A stretch of DNA of 21,726 bases from JBAXQQ01 sp037131695 (lineage in GTDB: Bacteria; Armatimonadota; Hebobacteria; CAIYQO01), in NCBI GenBank assembly GCA_964638715.1, contig CAZWZF010000072.1, positions 1 through 21,726 of the forward strand, given 5' to 3'. Numbering within the stretch: the first letter of the stretch is position 1; each line of letters begins with the position of its first letter. Below, piece by piece: positions 1 to 6,607 of this stretch. A program made the translations under genes and the position numbers. Under the pieces are notes generated by a model that was not told the DNA's origin, ran no database searches, and worked only from the letters and a program-made list of their open reading frames with translations.

Positions 1-318
1 ATACTATCCGGCATCGCTCTCATCCTCTCGCAATTATCCGGTACCGGCAACTGGTGGATATTATCGCTGTGGAACGGCATCAGCGCAATCCTTCCCGGCT
101 GGCTGATAGCTTTCCTAACAATTTATTCATCCATAATATGCGCCATCTACATCTGGAAAAAGTTTGAAACCATAATAGGCATCGAAGAACCCGGCGCCCG
201 CTGGGGAATCTGGAGCATGCTGATTTCAACAGCAACCGCCGTAATAATAGCGGTCTCATTATGGACAAACCCGGCAATCATCGACGCGTTGCGGAAGGCT
301 TTGTTGCAGACACAGTGA
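1..318 (+). CDS. C-terminal part of a polytopic membrane protein (possibly NuoN/MrpD-like)
   Basis: The first reading frame is open from base 1 to a TGA at 316-318 and gives 105 residues; the start lies outside the window. The fragment is very hydrophobic, with about three membrane segments (residues about 1-12, 20-52 and 72-92), a short charged loop KKFETIIGIEEPGAR between the last two, and a short tail NPAIIDALRKALLQTQ. A helix ending in an aromatic/basic stretch, a loop, a last helix and then an NP...A..ALL tail resemble the C-termini of proton-translocating antiporter-like subunits (NuoN, MrpD, HyfF class), but no diagnostic charged residues of that family are in the visible part. It is certainly membrane protein; the family is a weak inference. 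Confidence 0.5.
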   Translation: MLSGIALILSQLSGTGNWWILSLWNGISAILPGWLIAFLTIYSSIICAIYIWKKFETIIGIEEPGARWGIWSMLISTATAVIIAVSLWTNPAIIDALRKALLQTQ

Positions 319-328
319 TTATTTTTTA

Positions 329-368
329 TCTGAACCATGATTTTGGGAGATTAATTGATTAAAGGATT
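329..368 (+). repeat. Dispersed repeat, copy A
   Basis: It begins TCTGAACCATGATTTTG and continues as an AT-rich GATT-containing track ending AAAGGATT. The reverse complement of 659-698 begins TCTGAACCACGATTTTG and ends ATGGATT, so the first 17 bases differ at one position and the remainder is similar with small gaps. Together they form an inverted pair about 290 bp apart. Confidence 0.6.
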
Positions 369-632
369 GTCGAGGCAATTGCATAACCTGTGTAACCAGG
401 AGTATTTCGAGCAAGATGCTTGCAATATATTGAGTTTTGCAATAAACTCTAAAAATTTTATTTTCTCTTCATTCGAGAGGTGGCAAGAGCGTCCTGCTCG
501 AAAAAAGAAAGAGCCGGAAATAAATTTCAGCACTTTGTATCTTCTTGAACAGTTAACGTCACCGGGACGGTGACGCCACATTTTGCGCTAAATCCTGATT
601 AATACTCAATATTTCAATTTGAAACAATGACA

Positions 633-659
633 AAACAGGTTTTGATAAAACCTGTATTA
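633..659. repeat. Palindromic dispersed repeat, second copy at 15841-15867
   Basis: The core is a hairpin with 9-bp arms, ACAGGTTTT and AAAACCTGT, followed by ATTA. A 27-base stretch at 15841-15867 matches at 23 positions, with the same AAACAGGTTTTG start and CCTGTATTA end. It sits directly against copy B of the other repeat. Confidence 0.55.
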
Positions 660-698
660 ATCCATAAATCGTAAAATCCTACAAAATCGTGGTTCAGA
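659..698 (-). repeat. Dispersed repeat, copy B (inverted)
   Basis: Read on the minus strand it matches the 329-368 copy; see that entry. It ends ten bases before the stop codon of the ABC permease gene. Confidence 0.6.
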
Positions 699-708
699 CA
701 ATGAAATC

Positions 709-1848
709 CTACCCCAACCTTTTCCTGAACCGTAATGCGCTGGCGGTTATTATGGATACTCCGAAGGTTAGTAGGGCGAGTATTTGCGGCCATAGTTCGG
801 GGAAGCCGGTGCCTTTTAAAAATACTCCGCGTACTATCTCCAGGAAATAGCGCATGGGTATGAACAGGGTGATGTTTTGGAATATAACCGGCATGTTTTC
901 TATGGGGAAGATGAAGCCGGAGAGCAGGATGAACGGCATGATGAAGAAGAAGGCGGTGAGCATTGCTTCCTGTTGGGTGGTGGAGACGGTGGAGATGAAT
1001 ATCCCCAGTCCCAGGGTAGTCATCAGGAATAATATCGCGCTGAAGACGATTATTAATACCGACCCGCGCACCGGCAGGTCAAAACCGAGACGCGCTACTA
1101 TCAGGATGATGCTAAGGTCAATCATTGCGATAATAAGATAAGGGAGTGTTTTCCCCAACATCAGTTCCAGCGGGGTTATCGGCGTTACTATCAATTGCTC
1201 CAGGGTGCCGATTTCGCGTTCTTTCACTATCCCCATCGAGGTGAGAATCATGGATATCATCATGATGATCATTGCCAATACCCCGGGCACCATGAACCGC
1301 ACGCTTTTCATCTCCGGGTTGTACCATACCCGAGGCTGGTAATTCAACTGCGGCAGTCGGGGGGCGTACTGTTTTGCCTTATTCAGCATCAATTCGATGT
1401 TCGCCGTGCTATACTCGCGCAATACCCCGGTGGTGTATCCGCCAATAACCCGCGCCGTTTGCGAGTCGGAACCATCAATGTATGCCGCAATCTGTGTCTG
1501 TCTGCCAGTGGCTACATCATCTGCAAATCCTTTGGGTATTATCAGCACTAATTTAGCGCGACCGGCTTGCAGTGCTTCTTCCACCTGGTGATTATTGGCG
1601 ACGAAATCGACAATTTTAAATTCTTTGCTGGAGTCGAATTTCTGCGTCAAGGCGCGGCTTGCAGGTGATTTGTCATAATCGCAAATGGCGGTAGCAATAT
1701 TGGTGACATCGCTGGTGATGGCGTAACCGAAGAGGAATAACTGAAAGATGGGGGCAACAAAAATAAAACCCAGCATTTTTTTATCGCGCAGGGTTTGCTT
1801 GAATTCTTTAATAATAATTCGTCGTAACCGGCGAAACGAAAAGTTCAT
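709..1848 (-). CDS. ABC-2 type transporter permease (YhhJ/YbhR-like)
   Basis: The product has 379 residues and the standard ABC-2 exporter layout: a cytoplasmic N-terminus rich in Arg/Lys, a first membrane helix at about residues 27-45, a periplasmic domain of about 130 residues, then five or six helices from about residue 178 to 375. The cytoplasmic loop KEREIGTLEQLIVTPITPLE is the conserved hallmark of the YhhJ/YbhR/YbhS branch, which exports drugs or other small hydrophobic substrates together with an ATPase and usually a HlyD-like adaptor. Neither partner is visible: the gene upstream on this strand is nfu and downstream is non-coding. The ATG at 1848 has no recognisable Shine-Dalgarno sequence, because an AT-rich run and a palindromic element lie directly upstream. 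The family is clear; the substrate is unknown. Confidence 0.9.
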   Translation of the reverse strand: MNFSFRRLRRIIIKEFKQTLRDKKMLGFIFVAPIFQLFLFGYAITSDVTNIATAICDYDKSPASRALTQKFDSSKEFKIVDFVANNHQVEEALQAGRAKLVLIIPKGFADDVATGRQTQIAAYIDGSDSQTARVIGGYTTGVLREYSTANIELMLNKAKQYAPRLPQLNYQPRVWYNPEMKSVRFMVPGVLAMIIMMISMILTSMGIVKEREIGTLEQLIVTPITPLELMLGKTLPYLIIAMIDLSIILIVARLGFDLPVRGSVLIIVFSAILFLMTTLGLGIFISTVSTTQQEAMLTAFFFIMPFILLSGFIFPIENMPVIFQNITLFIPMRYFLEIVRGVFLKGTGFPELWPQILALLTFGVSIITASALRFRKRLG

Positions 1849-1860
1849 AATTTTATTACA

Positions 1861-1918
1861 TTTTTTGACATGATTAACAGGATTAACGTGATGTATTCAT
1901 GTTAATCCTGTCAAAAAA
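1861..1918. repeat. 58-bp palindromic element between nfu and the permease
   Basis: Perfect 10-bp outer arms (1861-1870 TTTTTTGACA; 1909-1918 TGTCAAAAAA) enclose a second stem, CAGGATTAAC (1878-1887) with GTTAATCCTG (1901-1910), which extends inward by four more pairs including one G-T. The left side carries an extra TGATTAA. The U-tract would be on the 5' side of the hairpin in either reading direction, so it is not a normal intrinsic terminator. I recall GATTAACAGGATTAAC-type units as dispersed repeats in other genomes, but cannot confirm it here. Confidence 0.7.
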
Positions 1919-1944
1919 TCAAAACCCTGATTGATAAATGTTAA

Positions 1945-2199
1945 TTAGCTGCAGAATTCGCCGCATTCTGATGATGCCTGGACGGCTACAACTTCTTCTA
2001 TTTCAGGGATACGCTCTTTCAAATATCGCTCCACACCGTTTTTTAGGGTGGCAGCAGCATTTGGGCAGCCGCCGCAGGCGCCGGTCAGGGTAACTTTTAC
2101 CACATTGCCTTCAAGGGCTACAAACTCGACATCGCCACCATGTGACTGCAGAAATACACGTACTTCTTCTAATACTTCGCGAACTTTATCTTCCATCAT
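1945..2199 (-). CDS. NifU C-terminal domain protein (Nfu-type Fe-S scaffold/carrier)
   Basis: This 84-residue protein is a free-standing NifU C-terminal domain. It shows LEEVRVFLQSHGGDVEFV, the CXXC in GACGGCP (Cys42 and Cys45) that holds a [4Fe-4S] cluster between two subunits, and the LK.GVERYLKERIPEI helix. Such proteins assemble or deliver Fe-S clusters in the cytoplasm, a plausible need in a genome encoding a hydrogenase with many clusters. The start is ATGATG at 2199 or 2196, with AAGGAAAA upstream as ribosome binding site. The extreme C-terminus SSECGEFCS adds a CX3C pair that is not part of the core family motif. The family is sure; the partner proteins are not known. Confidence 0.93.
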   Translation of the reverse strand: MMEDKVREVLEEVRVFLQSHGGDVEFVALEGNVVKVTLTGACGGCPNAAATLKNGVERYLKERIPEIEEVVAVQASSECGEFCS

Positions 2200-2332
2200 A
2201 TTTTCCTTTTCAGAGATTAGCCGCCGTGGCGACCGTACCTATTTTACCCTATTTAATGGGATTTATGCACCCCTAAAAAATTTAAATTAGTATAAAAGTC
2301 GCGATTTTAAATGTGATAGGCTGATTAAATAT

Positions 2333-2370
2333 AAAAACACAGAGGAATATCTGGTTTCCTCTGTGTTTTT
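2333..2370 (-). terminator. Intrinsic terminator of the pilin-like gene
   Basis: A perfect 15-bp inverted repeat (2333-2347 and 2356-2370, CACAGAGGAA with TTCCTCTGTG plus A/T ends) with an 8-base loop. Read on the minus strand the GC stem is followed by a run of T, 20 bases after the stop codon of the pilin-like gene. Being symmetric, it could also stop transcription from the other side. Confidence 0.85.
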
Positions 2371-2389
2371 TATTAAATATAGAATACTT

Positions 2390-3745
2390 TTATGGTGCGT
2401 AAAGCTGAATTTCATCAATGATCAATCCACTGTTCGTGGTGGGATTGTTGCCCAGCGTGTTATCACCGTACAGGCGAACGCCGGTGATGGCGCGGTTGGC
2501 CAGGTAACACCAGTAATAGTCTTTGGCATTCTGATTTGCTGTACCGACATCGTCCCAGGTGCCGCCGGTGGAGTATTGCAATTGCACATGGTAGTTCGAC
2601 CATCGGTAGGACGTACCATTGCTCTCCCCTGATGTCACCCGCATCCCTTTTACTTTGGTCGGGGTCGTGAAGGTAATGCCGACGTAATTGGCGGTGGCAG
2701 CGGAATCCGCGCGCCAGCGGTCTGCCGCAGTAATACTCCCATCGATAACTTTCGAAGCACCGGAGCTGGTGCTGTTCGAGATCGTGGAAGCAGTACGAGC
2801 GATATTCGTGCCGGGGTTATCACACAGCCACTGCGCAGAATTCAAACGCCACCAACTCCGGAGCATGGGCGGATTCGTGCCATTGGCCACAATCGTCCCC
2901 CCCGTTGAATTTGAAGGTCGTATCCCACTGAACAGATTTATAATGACGCCAGTACTGTTTGCAACGGTCGTCGCATAATTTGCGACGACGCGTCCCCCCA
3001 CGGCTATCGTGCCGCTTTGTACGGAATCAGAGTTGACTTCATCGATCATGACCGCGCCGACCGGCTGTGAAGACCAGGTAGCTGTGTAGGATCCCGGGCT
3101 GCTGTTAACACAAAAGCAGTCAGTTGTATACGATCCCCCATAAGCTCCGCCATCCTGCGCGGCTAGCGTATATGGGCAAGTACCGAGCATGACAGTATCG
3201 GTCATCGGCAACCCACTGAGCAGTGGCGGGCTGGTCAACATGGCAACATGACCGTCGACGAAAGATGCGATGGCAGAGTTAGTGTGCCGAAGGTCGAGGT
3301 CAGCGGTCGTATAGATCACTGGTCCGGCAGCAGTTGCCAAAACGACGCCCGATGCTGTGGTCGCGGCGTGGAGAATGGCATCGGCGGTGAGCAGTACCAA
3401 TGCCGGGTCGTTCAGTGTTCCGACGGCTGCGCCGCCGACCAGGTTACTGTAGGAATAGCCAAGGGGAGTCGCTTTCCCGAGTGTTGGGCAAATCAGTACG
3501 CCGGGATCGACTTTAATATCCTGCCACATCGTCGTTGTGGACGGAAAGGTCTCTTCATGATCCTGGATATACATTTGCACAGAAGCAGCAATCTGCCGCT
3601 GATTTGATGTACAGGTGGTTTGGCGTGCTTTTTCTCTTGCGCGGGCAAATACCGGGAAGAGAATCGCAGCCAAAATGGCAATAATGGCAATGACGACTAA
3701 TAACTCAATTAGCGTAAAGCCGCGACGATTAATCTTTTTCTGCAT
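2390..3745 (-). CDS. Type IV pilin-like/pseudopilin protein with H-X9-DG motif and discoidin-like C-terminal domain
   Basis: The product has 451 residues. It starts with a short basic leader MQKKINRRG and the prepilin core GFTLIELLVVIAI, so a prepilin peptidase would cut after Gly and methylate Phe; Glu at mature position 5 is present. ILFPVFARAREKARQT follows, typical of large pseudopilin families of Armatimonadota and PVC bacteria, then an H-X9-DG motif (His about 154, DG about 164) seen in the DUF1559/prepilin-like group. The last 140 or so residues (NIARTAS...VIDGS...DRWRAD..., ...VQLQYS.GGTWDDVGT..., ...VRLYG..., IDEIQLYAP) look like an F5/8 type C (discoidin) fold, which often binds sugars or surfaces. 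The RBS GGAGGT (3752-3757) supports the ATG at 3745. The gene is divergent from an AraC-type regulator. A surface or pilus role is likely; ligand binding is inference. Confidence 0.88.
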   Translation of the reverse strand: MQKKINRRGFTLIELLVVIAIIAILAAILFPVFARAREKARQTTCTSNQRQIAASVQMYIQDHEETFPSTTTMWQDIKVDPGVLICPTLGKATPLGYSYSNLVGGAAVGTLNDPALVLLTADAILHAATTASGVVLATAAGPVIYTTADLDLRHTNSAIASFVDGHVAMLTSPPLLSGLPMTDTVMLGTCPYTLAAQDGGAYGGSYTTDCFCVNSSPGSYTATWSSQPVGAVMIDEVNSDSVQSGTIAVGGRVVANYATTVANSTGVIINLFSGIRPSNSTGGTIVANGTNPPMLRSWWRLNSAQWLCDNPGTNIARTASTISNSTSSGASKVIDGSITAADRWRADSAATANYVGITFTTPTKVKGMRVTSGESNGTSYRWSNYHVQLQYSTGGTWDDVGTANQNAKDYYWCYLANRAITGVRLYGDNTLGNNPTTNSGLIIDEIQLYAP

Positions 3746-3764
3746 GTTTTTACCTCCAAAGAGT

Positions 3765-3788
3765 TTTATCTATTTTAAAATAGATAAA
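3765..3788. promoter_or_regulatory. Perfect 24-bp palindrome between pilin-like gene and AraC-type gene
   Basis: Half-site TTTATCTATTTT is followed directly by its exact reverse complement. It lies 20 bases upstream of the pilin-like start codon, just outside its GGAGGT, and about 90 bases before the divergent regulator gene. A minus-strand -10-like TATAAA lies at 3807-3802, without a good -35. It could be an operator for a symmetric dimeric repressor or a hairpin in the pilin leader mRNA. AraC proteins usually prefer direct repeats, so the neighbour need not be its binder. Confidence 0.55.
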
Positions 3789-3838
3789 CTTAACTGTTTA
3801 TTTTATACTGATTCAACATTTATTCAATAGGTAGACTA

Positions 3839-3867
3839 TTCCAATTTACGCCAATTTAGGGTAAAAT
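3839..3867 (+). promoter_or_regulatory. Candidate promoter of the AraC-type gene with overlapping direct repeats
   Basis: TTCCAA (3839-3844), 17 bases, TAAAAT (3862-3867). Two direct repeats CCAATTTA (3841-3848 and 3851-3858) 10 bp apart overlap the -35 and spacer, the arrangement expected for an AraC-type autoregulatory site. Start of transcription would fall about at the ATG (3877), which has no Shine-Dalgarno, so the message may be leaderless. The -35 match is weak. Confidence 0.35.
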
Positions 3868-3876
3868 ATTGCCAAT

Positions 3877-4779
3877 ATGACAAACAGAATCGATACATCA
3901 TATAATCCGCGCATTCATTTTCACGAATTAAATCGTATTTGCATGCGGATTAACCATTACATACCACCTGCCATTCTGCAGGGATATCGCATGACTTTGC
4001 CGTTAATTTTTGCAACCTCGCTGGCACCTAATCGCCCGCATTCCCCAATGGAGTTTCTTCAGTATCCTTCAACCTACGGCATGTATCTATGTGTGGAAGG
4101 CACCGGTCGTATGATATCACCGGATGAGTGGGAATTGCAGCCTGGCTCGCTGATAATTTGCCCGCCAGATAAAGATTTTCAATGGGTCATTAATTCATCA
4201 GGCATGCTGGTATTCTATTTCTTTTTCACCATTGACCCGGCTATTCCGGTTATGAAAAAGTTGCCACGAGCAGTTTGGCCGCATTTTATTCAGGAATTGG
4301 CAATTATTGCCGATGAATATCGGCAAAATATACCAGGTTGGTCGGAACGCGCCTCCATACGATGCAGTATCATGCTCTCGCGTGTTTGCACCTTGCTGGG
4401 TACTTTAAAACCGGCGACACCATCACCCTACCTTACCCAATTTTTGATTTCTGATGTCGATAGTTATCTGCAGAGCAATTTAGCGATGCCAGTCCGGGTA
4501 TCAGAAGTAGCAGAACATCTGGGAATAAGCCAGCGTACCCTGATGCGGCATTACCAGCGAATATCCGGCAAAACGGTACATACTCGCATGTTGGAATTGC
4601 GCATGGAAAAAGCCTGTTCATTGCTTGGCAGCACCCTGTTGCCATTAATTGATGTTGCTGCTCAAGTAGGTTTTTCCAGCGTCAACTATTTCGGCAAAGC
4701 CTTTCATCGCCATATCGGAACTACCCCTTGCGAGTATCGAAATAATGCGTTTAGAGAAAAAAGTAAAATAATTCCTTGA
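3877..4779 (+). CDS. AraC/XylS family transcriptional regulator
   Basis: The 300-residue protein has a cupin-like N-terminal sensing half (about residues 55-130; YLCVEGTGRMISPDEWELQPGSLIICPP is the typical beta-barrel pattern for a small ligand such as a sugar) and a C-terminal pair of helix-turn-helix units at about 195-290. The first has VSEVAEHLGISQRTLMRHYQRISGKTVH, the second IDVAAQVGFSSVNYFGKAFHRHIGTTPCEYR, the canonical AraC signature. It is divergent from the pilin-like gene and precedes the acyltransferase in the same direction, so either may be a target. The TGA stop overlaps the -35 of the next promoter. The inducer is unknown; family assignment is very secure. Confidence 0.95.
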   Translation: MTNRIDTSYNPRIHFHELNRICMRINHYIPPAILQGYRMTLPLIFATSLAPNRPHSPMEFLQYPSTYGMYLCVEGTGRMISPDEWELQPGSLIICPPDKDFQWVINSSGMLVFYFFFTIDPAIPVMKKLPRAVWPHFIQELAIIADEYRQNIPGWSERASIRCSIMLSRVCTLLGTLKPATPSPYLTQFLISDVDSYLQSNLAMPVRVSEVAEHLGISQRTLMRHYQRISGKTVHTRMLELRMEKACSLLGSTLLPLIDVAAQVGFSSVNYFGKAFHRHIGTTPCEYRNNAFREKSKIIP

Positions 4780-4805
4780 CAACTTTTACATTACTTAAGG
4801 ATAAT
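4776..4805 (+). promoter_or_regulatory. Sigma70-type promoter of the acyltransferase gene
   Basis: TTGACA (4776-4781), 18-base spacer, GATAAT (4800-4805). The -35 overlaps the TGA of the AraC-type gene. The predicted start near 4812 coincides with an ATG opening a 9-codon frame (MKLRDNIYG, 4812-4841) that overlaps the acyltransferase start. Confidence 0.65.
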
Positions 4806-4833
4806 CTTAATATGAAACTAAGGGATAATATTT

Positions 4834-5922
4834 ATGGTTAACATCGCAACACCTGCACATCATGGCAATAAGTCGGGACGGGTTGATTATTGGGATGCGG
4901 TGCGGGGGATAGCGATTTTTTGCGTTATTGTTATCCATGCGATTGGGTCGGCATGGTATTTTGTTAATGACAATAGCGGTGCTGAAAATCTCTATTTCCT
5001 GGTTAGCCTGCGTCAGGTTGTCGCTTTTGCCGTACCGGTTTTCCTTTTTATGTCGGGTTATTTCCTGCGGGATGTCGTCATACATGATTTTCCCGACTAC
5101 ATCGCATTTTTGCGCAAGCGTTTAGTCCGTATTCTGGTGCCGTACCTTTTATGGTCGTTTGTCTATATTGGATATACCGCGTTATCTACCTGGGTTTATC
5201 CTTCGATTCTGTCGGTATTCACCACATTATTATTAGGCCAGGCAAGCGGGCCGTTCTATTTCATTCTGCTCATTTGTCAGTTTTACATACTTTTGCCGTT
5301 ATTCCTTTTCTTGCGAAAATCAACGTTTGGTTTTGTCAGTGTGTGTATATTGAATATTCTGGGAATTGTCGCTTTGTATGCATACACATTAATAACCGGC
5401 AGTTCGCCGTCATTAGTCTGTTATGGCGTGCCTTTCTTTATGTGGATGATATATTTTATGATTGGTATAAATGCAAACAAGATATATACCTATTTGCGAA
5501 CCCCGGCAATTGTGATAACACTGGTGATTACGCTAATAATCGCCGTTATAGAAAGCCTGTACCTGATGCATATCAGTGGCGAAAATACCGTATTTGCCAC
5601 TTCATCTGTCCGGCTTGGTTCAATGTTATATACAATCCCAATCATTTTGCTGGTGTTGAAATTAAGTAAATCCAGGTGGTCGATACCAGGAAAACTCGTC
5701 CACCTGGGACATTATTCCTTCGGAATATATTTCATCCACATGCTGATACTGACATTCACATCACAATTTATCACAACCGTCCCCTTCATAACCGCTCATC
5801 CTATGTTGTATTCAATAATACTTACCATCTTAACGACAGTATCATGCTACGCAATAGGTACAGTAATCAACCGCCTACTGCCGCGTAATTTTACGAAATT
5901 GTACTTGGGGTTTGGAGCGTAA
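4834..5922 (+). CDS. Membrane acyltransferase, acyltransferase 3 family (OafA/WecH-like)
   Basis: The 362-residue protein is an integral membrane acyltransferase with about ten helices. The N-terminal RVDYWDAVRGIAIFCVIVIHA contains the family pattern D..RG.A...V...H, with the His thought to be needed for transfer of an acetyl or other acyl group to a sugar. Further marks are FMSGYFLR, FLRKRLVRILVPYLLWSF and the late YSFGIYFIHMLIL. Relatives O-acetylate lipopolysaccharide, capsule, peptidoglycan or other glycans. AAGGG (4820-4824) is the ribosome binding site, nine bases before the ATG. It stands alone, not in a polysaccharide cluster, so the acceptor cannot be inferred. Confidence 0.92.
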   Translation: MVNIATPAHHGNKSGRVDYWDAVRGIAIFCVIVIHAIGSAWYFVNDNSGAENLYFLVSLRQVVAFAVPVFLFMSGYFLRDVVIHDFPDYIAFLRKRLVRILVPYLLWSFVYIGYTALSTWVYPSILSVFTTLLLGQASGPFYFILLICQFYILLPLFLFLRKSTFGFVSVCILNILGIVALYAYTLITGSSPSLVCYGVPFFMWMIYFMIGINANKIYTYLRTPAIVITLVITLIIAVIESLYLMHISGENTVFATSSVRLGSMLYTIPIILLVLKLSKSRWSIPGKLVHLGHYSFGIYFIHMLILTFTSQFITTVPFITAHPMLYSIILTILTTVSCYAIGTVINRLLPRNFTKLYLGFGA

Positions 5923-6138
5923 AGGGTGTTAGGTTGTAAGGCATTAGTCAGTTAGCAATCAAATTCGAACAAAAAAAGCCATGATTTTGAATAGAAAATT
6001 TCACATCGTTGAAGACCATCTCTCGCCCCTCTTTGGCAAGGCTGTGCTTTATACACATTTTTGTAATTGTATTTTATATTTTCAAGAAAAACTCACATAT
6101 TAACAACATACAAGAAAAAAGTCACAAAATAGATATTA

Positions 6139-6232
6139 CGATCCCAGAGTGGGTCGGATGTAAAGTGGTAGTAACAATATTTTTATCAAATGAAAAAATG
6201 CTGGTAATTACATCCGACCCACTCTGGGGTCG
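6139..6232. repeat. 94-bp inverted-repeat element (MITE-like)
   Basis: Left arm 6139-6163 and right arm 6208-6232 are 25 bp each and match with one mismatch (CGATCCCAGAGTGGG against CGACCCCAGAGTGGG read on the other strand). The centre is 44 AT-rich bases. The GC-rich arms contrast with the surrounding AT-rich DNA, suggesting an inserted non-autonomous element or a structured RNA. No target duplication is obvious. Confidence 0.7.
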
Positions 6233-6533
6233 ATTAGCTCCTGTTAGTTTCAATTCTATAAACATACGACCCCATCCGTTTAGGCGAAGATAAATTGATA
6301 AAATGTGTATAAGGGTAAGGGCGTTGCCGTGGGCTATGGAATTGTGTTACTAATAAAATTAACGGGAGATATGTAGATACTATGCAATTCCATTACCTCG
6401 AAATTTAGCATATCAAACGAAATTTTTGTAAAATTTGCAAAAGGATGAGATTAATAATATAGGTTGTAAAAGAACATGCTGTTTTATTACTGTTTGAATA
6501 CCTATATGTCAATTTTGCAACAGATTTACCACT

Positions 6534-6551
6534 TTGTAAAAAAAATCACAA
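6534..6551. promoter_or_regulatory. Rex-like operator, distal site
   Basis: TTGTAA-AAAAAA-TCACAA matches the Rex consensus TTGTGA-N6-TCACAA at 11 of 12 defined positions. Rex is a Rossmann-fold repressor that leaves DNA when NADH/NAD is high and commonly controls hydrogenase and fermentation genes. No rex gene is in the window. Confidence 0.6.
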
Positions 6552-6555
6552 ATAT

Positions 6556-6573
6556 TTATGAAATTTTTCACAA
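6556..6573. promoter_or_regulatory. Rex-like operator, proximal site
   Basis: TTATGA-AATTTT-TCACAA again matches 11 of 12 defined positions. Its centre is 22 bp from that of the distal site, about two helical turns, so two dimers would sit on the same face. It ends five bases before the predicted -35. Confidence 0.6.
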
Positions 6574-6578
6574 AGTTA

Positions 6579-6607
6579 TTGTTTATTGCCTGTCAATAAG
6601 TTATCAT
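6579..6607 (+). promoter_or_regulatory. Candidate promoter of the hyd operon
   Basis: TTGTTT (6579-6584), 17 bases, TATCAT (6602-6607). The spacer nearly coincides with an inverted repeat TTATTG-cctgt-CAATAA (6583-6599). An upstream alternative is TTGCAA (6516-6521) with a -10-like TAAAAA overlapping the first Rex-like site. The 5' leader is about 50 bases. Confidence 0.45.

Larger units (their letters stand above)
319..708. other. Non-coding stretch bracketed by an inverted repeat pair
   Basis: There is no convincing gene in these 390 bases. It holds two copies of a dispersed repeat in opposite orientation (329-368 and 659-698), a hairpin GAGC-gtcct-GCTC (487-499), a perfect hairpin GTCACC-gggac-GGTGAC (558-574) and a palindromic repeat (633-659). 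Open frames of about 70 codons on both strands lack ribosome binding sites and family features. Confidence 0.6.

Noticed and set aside
355..573. 72-codon frame between the first gene and the permease
   Set aside because: Starts inside a dispersed repeat and ends in a hairpin; an equally long frame exists on the other strand; no family features.
1861..1918. Intrinsic terminator of nfu
   Set aside because: In transcription direction the stem is followed by A, not U; the U-run is before the stem.
3802..3830. Complete promoter for the pilin-like gene
   Set aside because: TATAAA on the minus strand is good, but no -35 at 16-18 bases resembles TTGACA, so only the -10 is mentioned.
6009..6293. 94-codon frame upstream of the hyd operon
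   Set aside because: It crosses the 94-bp inverted repeat, has no Shine-Dalgarno and no recognisable domain.
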